Shown: in pieces, positions 10,545 through 20,912 of the stretch | How positions within the stretch are numbered: position 1 is the stretch's first letter | Layout of the letters: each line of letters begins with the position of its first letter | NCBI GenBank assembly: GCA_015179125.1 | Contig: WHVA01000251.1 | Coordinates: forward strand, 62,001 to 126,000 | Direction: 5' to 3' | DNA length: 64,000 nucleotides | Origin: Gautieria morchelliformis | Taxonomy: Eukaryota > Basidiomycota > Agaricomycetes > Gomphales > Gomphaceae | Made by a program: the position numbers and the translations under genes | The notes under the pieces: generated by a model | What the model was told of the DNA's origin: nothing | Databases searched by the model: none | Seen by the model: the letters and a program-made list of their open reading frames with translations, nothing else

Positions 10545-12093
10545 GCTGGCGGATGGATGGTGGCGATACGTAGTGAAGAAGGCAGTAAACGCGTCATGCA
10601 GGATGGACTGCGCGCTCATACGCAAAGAGAAATACCGTATACTGTTCCTATTGCTGGCCTTATCTACACCCGGCACATACACACACACACACCACCGCCC
10701 CCTCCAATGGCAGACCGGGTATACGTTCATGTCCGTGGGCGGGAGAATGCGGTGGGAGATACGGCTGGGAGGGGAGGCTGTTAGTGTTATGTGAGGGGAC
10801 GTTTGGAGTAGACGGGTAAAATGCGTGGTAATGCTGTGAAAGATGAGGGAGTCGGGGAGTCGATGGTGTGGGCAGAAAGGACGGGGCGACATGTGCGTAC
10901 CGTGCAGCGGCGATGTCAGGGCTTGTCCGTGTCCGTATCCGCGTCTGTGTCATGCTTCTCGTACCTGCCGGTGTGCATATTCGTCTTTGTTTGGTTCCTG
11001 ATGTGGCGTGCTCTTTTCGCTCGTATCCGGTCGTTAAGTGTATATGAAACTCGATGGCAATGCGTTGTGTATCTAGATAATGTCGTTTATTTTTGACTCT
11101 GGACCCAACCAGGTTAGCTTGTTGCCGGTGTTCCAAGGGAGCTGACATGATTCACGATACCTACAAAATTTTCCAATCTCAATTATCGAATGACTGCAAA
11201 ACATACCAGACGTCCGATACCGTTCATTCTTACTAGGTGGCACTGTCACCATTTGAATCACATAATATTAAATAAAACTGCTGAAAACGCGTCGCAGCTC
11301 ACCTCAGTAGCTTCCTGGACTTTTCTGGGCTACCGGGCACACCTCTACATCGCCGTCACAGCTGATACACCGAAAACACAATATTGCGGTTACCATGTCG
11401 CTGTTTTCCATGTTGAAATACGGTGGTCTCATCATACGACCTGTTCCCACATCGTGCAGGACATGCTGCCAAGACGAGAATCATCTCGTGTCGCCACATC
11501 CCGCAACATTGACAGGGGCTGATACAGCCCCAATATCGCTATAGAATGAAAGAATGAAACCATTTGCATACTCTGGGGATTGAGCTGGATATCTCATACC
11601 ATCTCGCTTCCTCGTGTTCCATCATAGGTAACACACTGGAGATCCGGTCATCTTAGTGCACACATTGAGCTTTGTCGCAGTATTTACCTGTGTCGTTATG
11701 CTGACACCGCACAATGAGTAGACAATGAGTGCCAAGTGTGCTTACAGGACAACAGGTTTTAAATGCATTCCGCCCAGGCCAATCGAAGGTAATAACCCAC
11801 TCCTGACGAGAAGCCAAGCCTCAATGGCTCGCTCGAGCGGCTAACCATATATGATGCTTCTTTGTTATATTACTGCCTTTAATTCTTTTACATATGATGC
11901 TCTTCCATCAGGCCCATCCGTATTGCAAACTGTACCATGCCTCGGCACTGATGGGATGTTGTGAATATCTGTTGACCTGGCAGCACCCATAGCCAGATCT
12001 TATATATACAGCTTGCACGGTCTGCTACTCCAACCCCACATCGCTACGCAAAACTTGTCCCTCGTCTGCAGCCCAGTTTTTCTTTGTTATATC
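10545..12093. other. No gene recognised
   Basis: Contains the presumed upstream region of the truncated copy, a short CA-repeat near 10678-10693 and mixed-composition DNA. TATATATACAGC near 12000 lies about 90 bp before the DUF6533 start codon and may be its TATA element. Confidence 0.5.
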
Positions 12094-12207
12094 ATGTCTC
12101 AGGCGGAGCCCTCGGCTGAAATCCAGACGCTATCCGACCTGTACGTAACCACATTGAGTGAGATGCAGAAGAACTTACCTGAACTAGCTTTGCGGTCAAC
12201 TCTTCCA

Positions 12208-12255
12208 CACTGCAGGAAGAGGGGGCACTTAACTTGAGTACATTACACACCGATA
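12208..12255 (+). repeat. Left terminal inverted repeat of the DNA transposon
   Basis: Starts CACTGCAGGAAGAGGGGG and pairs with the reverse complement of 16417-16464. Subterminal AGTAC/ACTTAA/CAGTGC words recur to about 12470, as often seen for transposase-binding regions. Confidence 0.75.
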
Positions 12256-13250
12256 TATCAGTGCAGAAAGTACTGATTTTCAGTGCTTGCGGACCTGAAT
12301 TTAAGTGCACCGGTAGATTCGCGCAACCCCGAAATCTAGTAGAGAGAATGGTCTTTTCAGAAACATTTCACACTGAAATTCAGCCTTTTTTGTACTTAAA
12401 ATTGCAGTTGTAAAATACTGATAAATCAGTGCATCATAGTACTGAAATGCCATTCAGAAATACATGTACAAGTAACAGAATCGGAGAACGGCGTGGACCA
12501 GACGAGCGCGGAATATGATGCAGGAAGACACGAACATGACGAGTAAGAGACGAGCACTGGGAATACATGAGGAGCAGTGGAGATAACTGCAGTGATGAGA
12601 GAAGCAGCAATGAGAGAAGCAGCAATGAGAGAAGCAATGGTGGGGTAGCGATGGAGCAGACCCGATTGGGATTACCATGGAAAGCTGGGTTCTAGAAAAA
12701 CTAAGCGAGTGCAGCAAAATAACAGTTCTGTGGGTTGTGTCGTCAGCTGAGAGTAAGCAATTAGATAAAAAGAAAATACTCTAAGCAGCGATAATTGGAA
12801 TAACACGGCTGTGTATCAGGGGTGATCACCGTGAGCCCTAGCAGACGGGACCGGCTGCGAAGTGGAATATGGGAGATCGAGACAGAGAAGGCAGAGATAC
12901 TTAAGACACACCTGACGTTTTGTCTTTCTCACCCCGGAACTTCCAGCGGCAGTAGAGGACGATATTTTACTCGGGGCACCCTGACCGAGTCCACATGAGC
13001 ATGGGTATACGAGTGTATGATGAAAATACCTTAGCAGCCTTTGTTATCTTAGCGGTCTGGAGTCGAGTCAGGAGGGGCCGGCCATGCGACAAATGGCCGT
13101 GATCTAACCTTTTCCTTGCCCTTGGCCGGCTGGAGGGACTTGGTTAGATACGTAGATTCATTAGACAAGAATGCACACGTACCACTGGGATTGACTCGAG
13201 TGTTTTGTAGCGTTTAGACTAGCCTCTGAGTCAGTAAAAAGAATAATAAC

Positions 13251-14775
13251 TCAAATTAGACATACCGGTCCAGGACCATCATCGTCCTCGACTGGCTTCT
13301 TCCTCTTGATGCCGGAGACCCCCTTCTTCGAGGCCATGCTGGCGGCCACAGCTATGGATTTCTTCTTCTTGCTCTTGGCAGTTTGGCTGGCGGTGCCGAT
13401 ATCCAGAGTCTCGAGATCATGCCTGACATCTGGCTCACGAGTCTCGACAGCAGGGAAGTTGGGACGGGGCCGCACTTTGCTTTTGCTAGAAAATGTGTTC
13501 TACAATCATATTAGGAGATATATATAATAATAATAAATAAATAAAAATACAGACTTTGGCGATGGGGACATCGCTGACGACAGGGGGGGCGGCCTGGCGA
13601 TTTTCTCAGACTCGGTTAGCCTTTGAAGACTTGACCTAGTGAATGATTAATGTAATAACGAAAATAAAAGAAAAACGACAGACTTTGGCAATGGGGGCAT
13701 CGCTGACGACAGAGGGGGCCGCATGGCGATTGTCCAGGGCTCGGTTAGCCTTTGAAGACTTGACCTAGTGAATCAGTAATGTAACAACGAAAATAAAAGA
13801 AAAAATACTCAACAGGCTTGGCAGCCGGCTGGACAGAAGCTGCTGCGGATTTCTTCTTGGACTTGGATTTAGCGGTGGAAAAAAGAGGGGCAGCTGGGAG
13901 AGGAACATGTGAGGTTGTTGCTGCTGGCGGCAGGCATGGTGGCCACTCGTGCAGCCTGGCGCAAGGCCTATTTTCGAGTGTATTGTTGAATAAGCGCGTG
14001 AACTGGCCAGCCGCCAGTGAAGTTTCTAAGCAAGGGAAAATCCTCGCATACCTTGATACGGTCACAATAGAAGTATGCAATATACAAAAAATTGATCACA
14101 TACTTTCAGTTCCACCAAGACAATTTTGGCCTTTACTTTCTTGCGCATTGGGAGAGAGAGATCGAGGTTTTTGCCACAATGAGAATGCACTGAACACTGG
14201 GATACAAGATGTGTTAGTCCAAAGGTAAATATAGTAGTGAGATAAAATATTACCAAAATATCTTTATATGTGTCGGCGTCGTCCTGGTGATTGGACCCCA
14301 GGCCGATCATCTCCTTAATGCTATAATCACGCCCTCCTGTACCATCAGGCTTAGGGATTGGAAGGATCAGATCGATACTGTGACTTAGCTCAGCCCAAGT
14401 AAATTCGCAATAAAGCTCCTGTCGTTTCTTTTTCCTAGCTGGCGTGTCGTTATCGCCGCTGCTGACATCGGTAGCATCGACGGCGCCACTGTCGGTGGTC
14501 TTAGCATGACCAGGTGTGATGTCTTCTTCCTCGTCCTGGGAATCAGAGATGGAGGCAATGGGACCATGTGAGGATTTGTTTTCGTATTCGTCACCTGAGA
14601 GGCCGTCACTATCATTCTCTTCCTCCGATTCTGAGTCCGTGGCTTCAGGGTTACCGTGGGTTGCCTCATTGGGTGTGTGTGCGGAGGAGATGTTCGAGGA
14701 GTAGTGAGACGGTGGTGGAGTGAGTTCTTCCTCAGAAGAACTTCCATCCTCCTCGGGTTCCTGGTATGTACTCAT
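13251..14775 (-). pseudogene. Accessory protein gene carried by the DNA transposon
   Basis: Exon 1 14254-14775 (ATG at 14775) encodes an acidic, Ser/Glu/Asp-rich N-terminus followed by a Lys/Arg patch and a compact region ending near D-T-Y-K-D-I-L. An intron of 57 bp (14197-14253) leads to exon 2 from 14196 (Cys/His start, Lys-rich, ends V-E-L-K). A third exon near 14040-14060 starts V-C-E-D-F-P-L-L-R-N and meets TAG soon after. Further Lys-rich exons (K-S-K-S-K-K-K type) lie near 13890-13810 and 13460-13260. One duplicated exon carries a TGA. I do not know its function; it is probably decayed. Confidence 0.5.
13551..13803 (-). repeat. Tandem duplication of about 125 bp containing an exon
   Basis: 13551-13676 and 13679-13803 are near-identical. 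Each holds an exon read on the minus strand beginning V-K-S-S-K-A-N-R and ending A-P-I-A-K or V-P-I-A-K, bordered by intron-like TAG and GT signals. The copy nearer 13551 carries an in-frame TGA. Confidence 0.75.
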
Positions 14776-15171
14776 TGTGCCAGAAGAAAGCGAGGCATCC
14801 GTTCCAGAAGGAGCAGCCGATGCTTAGTCCCAGTTGAGTATAAGTATGCGTGGCAAAGAGCGATGAAAGAGCAACTTACATTGAGGGATAGACTTCAATA
14901 AACTACTGGGATCGAGACCCTGCGTGATCATAGATTTGAATAGCTCTAGCGTACATGTAAAAGGGGTTTTGAGCGGAAATCACAAGGACATCAAAATAGT
15001 GACTTACTCTTAGTTGCTTGCTCCATTATCTAACGTATCACATGTTGGAGGTGATCGAGGGTAAGTATCGAAGGCGACGATGGTGGTTTGTGGTGGTGGT
15101 GGGAGGATGAAAGGAGTTCCAATTTGTCAAGTGGCGGACATTGAAATGACTTTACAAGTTCTGCTGTTATC

Positions 15172-15636
15172 ATGCCCCCAAAACAACCTTGTTTATGTAT
15201 CCCATCCTGCACGAAACCGCTTAGTGCAAAGCAACGTCAACGACATCGAGAGCTGCTAAAAAAAGCACGAGCGCTCTCATCATCGGATTCGGACAGTGCG
15301 CCCGACACCAGGCACGATAAGCTGGACCCTGATCAAGATCTCAGTCAGTTTGCCGACGACGAGGGTGACAATGATGTCATCATGCACAATACAATACTCG
15401 ACGATCTTTTATCTGATGCACCGTCCGAGTCCTTAAGCTTAGTGGAGGAAGAAGAATTTTTCCCAAATCTCAATGAGAATGAAGGACTCGAGGAAGAGGC
15501 CGAAGTCGAGGAGGTTGAGGATGAGGAACGAGATGAAATCACCGACGAAGACCTCGTTCGTGTCCTCCAAGAACGCTATGGAGAAGAGTGGAGAGCACAG
15601 TTGCATGCCATACATCTGCATTTTCGATTTATATAA
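15172..15636 (+). pseudogene. Possible transposase N-terminus (Cys/His head plus acidic region)
   Basis: ATG at 15172 opens M-P-P-K-Q-P-C-L-C-I-P-S-C, then a basic R-Q-R-Q-R-H-R-E segment, then more than 80 residues rich in Asp/Glu/Ser. A short Cys-x-Cys-x3-Cys head, Arg/His segment and acidic stretch is what I expect at the start of large basidiomycete DNA-transposon proteins; this is judgement, not a search. Coding ends near the intron-like boundary at about 15610-15680. The catalytic core is missing. It is divergent from the gene at 13251-14775, with about 400 bp between start codons. Confidence 0.5.
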
Positions 15637-15682
15637 CAAATTATGTACCTAACAACCTTCCTTCAAACACAGGTGGAGATCT

Positions 15683-16030
15683 GTTAACTGATGGTGACCT
15701 AGATAACATCTGCGCATTTGCCCTGCGCAAATATTTTATGGACAGCTACATTGCATCATCTATGTCGTCATGCCGCAGTCACGTACACTCGACCTCGAGG
15801 AGCCCCATCGATATCTTTTAACAGTCATCCAGCCATGTTCAACAGGTGGAAAAGATGCGACTCACGAGCTGACCACGTATTCAGAGACCACCGTCCCTGT
15901 TGTTGTGGATTTGCGTACGGTCGAATGCATAGTTGGACGAGTCAAGCGCGGGAATGAATGGGGAATTGTTGACCGCAGTGGGGACTTTGCCAGGACTGTT
16001 TTCGTGGAACCGGAAGTCGAGTTTGAATAG
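15683..16030 (+). pseudogene. Possible transposase C-terminal piece
   Basis: After an AG acceptor-like site near 15673 the frame reads L-L-T-D-G-D-L-D-N-I and then, after a frame change near 15765, a well-formed segment with D-L-E-E-P-H-R-Y-L-L-T-V and V-V-V-D-L-R-T-V-E-C-I-V-G-R-V, ending R-S-G-D-F-A-R-T-V-F before the TAG at 16028-16030. I take it as the C-terminal end of the same protein as 15172-15636, because both lie between the terminal repeats in the same orientation. The deletion between them removes the expected core. Confidence 0.45.
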
Positions 16031-16416
16031 GTGCGTTTTTTTTTTCTTTTTTCTCTTTGCGTTCTCATCATTTTATATTACTCCAGTAAGCTACATTGTC
16101 GCTACACATCAATTGCACTATTTTAAACACTCCCCTTACTCTCTGAGACTCCCAAGTCCCTGCGCTCTCGAGCTGACGCACGAACAATTTGCCATGCATG
16201 ATGCAATAATTCTTTTGTTGTACTCACTAAGACTTGCTTAGGCTAACCTAGTAAGTGAATTTGCTGTCTCAGGGCTCGCAGCACTCGGTTTGTTTCGTCA
16301 ATATGGGGTGGCTTTGGGTGGCTTATTTTTAAGTGTTTAAATGTACTTAATTTTAGTGGTAGCTAAATTATTTTTTTGACACTGATTTTGGGGTGAAAAA
16401 AACTACTGAAATTAAG

Positions 16417-16464
16417 TACTAGTGCATAAAGTACTTATTTTAAGTGCCTGTTCTTCCTACAGTG
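16417..16464 (-). repeat. Right terminal inverted repeat of the DNA transposon
   Basis: Reverse complement starts CACTGTAGGAAGAACAGG and follows the left end for about 45 bp with few mismatches. It is followed by the TCCA duplication at 16465-16468. Confidence 0.75.
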
Positions 16465-18145
16465 TCCATCGTCGCAGCGCTTGGTATGCATTGTTCTCTG
16501 TCTAATTCGATGATTTCCATAACTCTTGTTATACAGCACTGCTCACCTACGACACTCTCCTCACCCTCCCATCTGAGATCAGGCACATCTGGTGCAAGAC
16601 CGTCAAAATTGGCACCAGTCTCTATTTATTTGCTCGTTACCTGCCCATGATTGTTTTTTTTGTTTTCATATATGGTGATTTATCTAATGTGTCCCTTGAG
16701 GTATATTATGACAATGCTCTCACATGTAGCACCCTTACTGATTGGAATGAGTATCTAGTATGACTTGCATTATTTATAAAGAAGCAACCCAGAGACTAAT
16801 ATCTTTGAAGGAAATGCAATACTATAAGTCACCTGGCTGGTGCTTTACAAGTTCCTTCTGTGATTGGTATACAGGGTGAGTGATTATACCCATATATTTC
16901 TCATGCAGAAGGATCAACACATTTTATTATCTAGGCCTTCTGCTAGCTCGCACTTATGCTATTGCCCTTCAGAATCAAAGAGTTTTAGGTGTTCTTGGCA
17001 TGCTTATTCTTGGTGCTATTATCATTGAAGTGGTATGTCTCTGTGCAGACTTTGTATAAATAGCATAAATTCATTTCACTGGATATAGTACGAGTCTGTT
17101 TTGGAAAACTGCAATCTCACTAGTTCACAATCTAATAGATTGATTTTGTCAGTACTGACTAGGACTTTCTGCTTAGATTTATACTAACAAATTCTTCAGG
17201 TGTAAGAGTTAGGGGTCTGTATTTGCCTGATTTGTCTCTGAATACCTTTGACAGCGGCTACCATTGTTAGTGTTACTGTAATCCTTTTTGACACTGGAGT
17301 TGTGATGGTAACCATTCTGAGCTCAACCCAAACCCTGAGGATTTGGCAGAGTGGCAAGATTTGGGATAAGAAATCTCTCATTAGTCTAGTGATTTACCAA
17401 GGTGAGCATGCAGCATATTGTTTATATATATGGACATATCACTAATATACAGGTAAGGCTTTGTCAGATATGGGTATGGAACATCATTCCTATGATATTT
17501 CATATGTCTGATTCATATTCAGATTTGTGCTTACCATTACTGTAGCTGATGCTATCACTTTGAAGGTCTGGTTACTTATATAAACCTGTTGAGCTTTGAG
17601 AGCTTACTCTGTCTTCCTTTACATTTCAGGTATTGAGGGTATGTAAGACATTGATCATAACCTAAAAATGGCTAACTTCAGCTGCTTTATGGTCTAAAGC
17701 AAAGCCTTTCTTCTATCTTGGGCTACCTTCAGAACAGGTATATCTCAGCAAGTTAAGAAGAAAGACATGATTGTACTGACAGTGCACATACAGCTTGTCA
17801 ATAATTATTGTCTGCCGCTTCCACCTAACTCTCAAAGAGAGACACAGTCAACTTAACAACCCCTCATTACCCTCTATTTCATTCTCCAGCTTCCAAGCAG
17901 CCAGACAAAGTATCCACAATGCCATAGTGGCTGAATTTGGCAACCCTCACTTGAGCCAGGATTTTAGTGCTGAGACCTTGGAGGACAATGTGGCTGATCA
18001 GGAACTCCAGCAGTCACATGGTGAGGCTGGGACAGATGGGATAGAGTTGGATGTGTTTCCTTGGGCGACTGGATGTCCCAATGCAGAAATGGCCGGGCCA
18101 AGTGTCTCCAGTGAGCAGTTAGCATCTCCTCCAGGCACCGGTTAA

Positions 18146-18980
18146 TGGTTCAGAAGGATCTGGCAGAATGGCAGAGGCTTAATGACAGCATCCAAGCTAA
18201 TGCATCATAGCCATGATTCCAATCCAAACCCCCTAGCAGAGTGACATGCGGCAACTTACATCACCCACCTTTCTAATCTATTGCAGCACTTGGAAATTGG
18301 TCACCCTAGAAGATGCACTCTGACCAACCTCTAGCATCAAAAACACATAGATACATATATACTCTGTCCCATTTCGAAATTGACTGTGTTTGTAATTCGT
18401 TATTATTGTGCTTCATGAAAATGACATTCAAGCTTTGCTGCTGGGAGTCAGTGAACTGTGTGCAGATTTGAGAAATTGCATCCTGAGGGATATGCAGGGA
18501 TGGCCATGGGAAACAAACTGCATATGGTGTTTGTGCATGGGTGTGCCTGGGATACTGATCTGGTGTGAAGTACATGCTCGGCTATGTTATTTTGTAACTG
18601 CTATGAAACAGCATGGGGCATACCATACCAGCATCACATTCTTAGTTGTCGCAGCCATCTTACATCAGGGCTCAGCATGCATCAGTGTCAACTAACGTCC
18701 AACATGTGAATATGCACAAATATAGCATTGATAATAATGATCTATATACCATTCGACACAGGCGGTAGTCTGTCCTATGGTCCGGGATATGGGTGTTAGG
18801 TCCTGGGATGCTATTCTGCTCGGCAGAAGCATACTCCCAGACCCAGTTTCCCTGATCCAATATGAAAGTGTGTGGCACATGCCGCACCATCAATGAGAAA
18901 CGTACTCCGTCCCTCTGGTCGAGTTTTGCCACAGTTCGCGAGGAGAAGGATGACGAGGAAGGGTCTCCAGCCCACCCATG
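18146..18980. other. No gene seen
   Basis: Downstream of the DUF6533 tail exon. Short frames only, none with a recognisable motif. Confidence 0.55.
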
Positions 18981-19910
18981 GACTCAGCTGCGCGCTGACT
19001 CGGCTATGCATAGGCCCCATGCTGCGAACGCGTTAAAATGAGTTAAACTGAGGGAGAGCGCGACATACCCGATCATGGTGGACGCTGATATTCCAGTCGC
19101 ACGCCTAGAGTATAGTATCGTATATTATACTCCACGCGAGCGCCATACAGTCGGGATGCGCACGAGTATACGCGGACGTGCCAGCTCCTACTAGTAGGCT
19201 CGCCGCGTGTCCAGCTGTCTGTCTGCAAGATACCCACGCGCCGACCTCGGAGCACTGTACATTCTCGATGCACATCAGTATCCGCAGACGTCGTGCCACA
19301 GTAAAGTTCCTACGCCCGCCGCGGCGGCGTGTCCGAGTCCGCCGTCACGGTCTATCCTCAATCTTCGGAGTCGTGATACGGCCGCACATGACGCCATAGT
19401 CATGCGATGCGTGTCCTGCCGCTGTGGCCTGTGCTACCACCCAGTCGCGACGCGTAGTGCACGATGCACGCCCCGCGGTCTCGGTCTCGGTCCTGGTCTG
19501 ATGACCAAGCACGCGGGGCACTGGTGTGCGTCCACAGGGTGGGTCGTGGCTCCGCTCCCGTTCCGATATATATATGTGCCTTGGATTTTTTTTTCGCGTA
19601 ACGCGCGTCGTTGCAGTGCAGCCGCCCTCACTCCGCCCCCGCCCCGGGATCCAGAATTCCAGACGCAAAACGAACGCCAGTTCTCGACCGTGCATCATCA
19701 CTGGCAGTGGCAATGCGCATAATTACACCGTGCCATGATTGCCCCGAATTACATACACGCATCGAGTTCTGCAACAAATAACAGCAACAGCAACAGCGCG
19801 CTGTGCTGTGTCGTCCTTCCTTTCATAAATCAGCGTCCGTTGCAGAGGTCTGGACTCTGGCGCCCCGCCTGCGAGTGATCCGAGTCACTGGCAGGAGCTC
19901 GAATTGCGGG
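18981..19910 (+). repeat. Dispersed repeat R, copy B
   Basis: Direct copy of 9238-10182, sharing the same landmark words. It has a GTTAAAATGAGTTAAAC segment where copy A has extra sequence, and an AT-run TATATATATG near 19566. It ends at GAGCTCGAATTGC, about 1 kb from the full-length Pro-rich gene. The two copies bracket the DUF6533 gene. Confidence 0.75.
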
Positions 19911-20912
19911 GGCGGCAGAATCTATGTCCATGCACGCGCGTACGGTACCGCCTCGGAGAGTCGGGACGACATACAGCATAGCGCTGCGATGCGAGATTCG
20001 TTCGAGATGTGGCGGTGGCGGTACGTGTGATCCGACGCAGATTGGCGAACGAAAGGAGAATTGACACCTAAGTATACTCATCATCTGAAATAGTTGGACA
20101 ATTCAATCCCAAAAGCGAAAGACAAAGGACTCCATCGTCACAGCCTCTCGGAGTCGATCAACAATAACATGACTTATATAATTGTTATTGTTGGCAGTTA
20201 CGCAGTATGGGTGTCACCTTCCTTTGTCTTTCGATAATGTCTTGCGATAATGTCTCAGCACCCGAAGTTACCAGATGTTAAGTTGTTAACAGATGTCTCG
20301 CACCGAAAGTAGTTAATATTGGCCTTGACCGCCCGCGTTTGTAATTCCAACAATTAGGTAGCGCCTGGAATGGACTCGGGTAGCGGCAGGAACCAGCGCG
20401 TATTTCAAAGTGGGGTGTTTGGGTGAATTGGTGAATGGGTGTACTAATAGTGCACTGGTGCATTGGTGTATTAGTGTATTGGGTATACGAATGCAGAGAT
20501 ATAGACATTGCGTAGCAAGATTCTTAGATACCAGTACGGGAATACAACACAATACACCGGGTCTAACTCCGCGCGGCACCCCGAGTCGCGGCGCGATACA
20601 CGGTACACGATACACGATCCCGATCCCGATCCCCGCCCCACATTCCCGGGCACACCGCCGCCCCCACCCCATTATAGTCTATAGTCTAGTCGACCCGCCG
20701 CCACCGTGACGGCGCACGTCGCGGCGTCGGCGTCGGCGGCACTTCCCCCCCGCCCCCCCCTCCTCCCTCCGGGTCCTGAAACGAATACGGGCCCGGCACA
20801 CGTCACATCATGATTACGCTCCCGTTGCTCTTGCTCTGCGCCTCGTACCGCCTTATCCATACACCCACGCATCCCGCATTTCACACATCCATCCCACACA
20901 TCCCAAGCCTTC
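19911..20912. other. No gene seen; nested inverted repeat at 20116-20233
   Basis: Apart from the nested inverted repeat and a TG-rich simple stretch near 20410-20485, only short frames occur. CpG-rich from about 20520. Confidence 0.5.
20116..20233. repeat. Nested inverted repeat (cruciform-like)
   Basis: Outer arms 20116-20129 (CGAAAGACAAAGGA) and 20220-20233 are perfect reverse complements. Inner arms 20159-20169 (CAACAATAACA) and 20183-20193 are also perfect complements. The sequences between outer and inner arms do not pair. Confidence 0.75.

Larger units (their letters stand above)
12208..16464. mobile_element. 4.26-kb CACTG-ended DNA transposon (CACTA/KDZ-like), internally deleted
   Basis: The ends are inverted repeats beginning CACTG(C/T)AGGAAGA and continuing G-G-C-A-C-T-T-A-A, with most of about 45 positions matching. 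It is flanked by TCCA on both sides (12204-12207, 16465-16468), and the host DUF6533 frame closes exactly when the element and one TCCA are removed. Inside are a divergent gene pair: a minus-strand acidic/Lys-rich protein (13251-14775) and plus-strand N- and C-terminal pieces of a possible transposase (15172-15636, 15683-16030). CACT(A/G) termini are known for the CACTA group and related KDZ elements. The middle of the transposase is absent, so it was probably moved in trans or is dead. Confidence 0.75.
12094..18145 (+). pseudogene. DUF6533-type multi-pass membrane protein gene, split by a DNA transposon
   Basis: Exon 1 12094-12140, intron 12141-12187 (GTACGT..CTAG), exon 2 12188-12207, then a 4.26-kb transposon, then exon 2 resumes at 16469-16483, intron 16484-16536, exon 3 from 16537. 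Removing the transposon and one TCCA copy restores the frame and yields the DUF6533 signature Y-D-T-L-L-T-L-P-S-E-I-R-H-I-W. Later membrane exons are visible at about 16935-17032 (R-T-Y-A-I-A-L then a Leu/Ile-rich helix), 17255-17401 and 17521-17563, and the cytoplasmic tail exon is 17794-18145. DUF6533 proteins are fungal membrane proteins of unknown role. Some inner exons lack clear splice sites, so decay beyond the insertion is likely. Confidence 0.7.

Noticed and set aside
12434-12717. Leu/Ser-rich repeat frames on the minus strand
   Set aside because: Low-complexity AGAAGCAGCAATG-type repeat, not coding.
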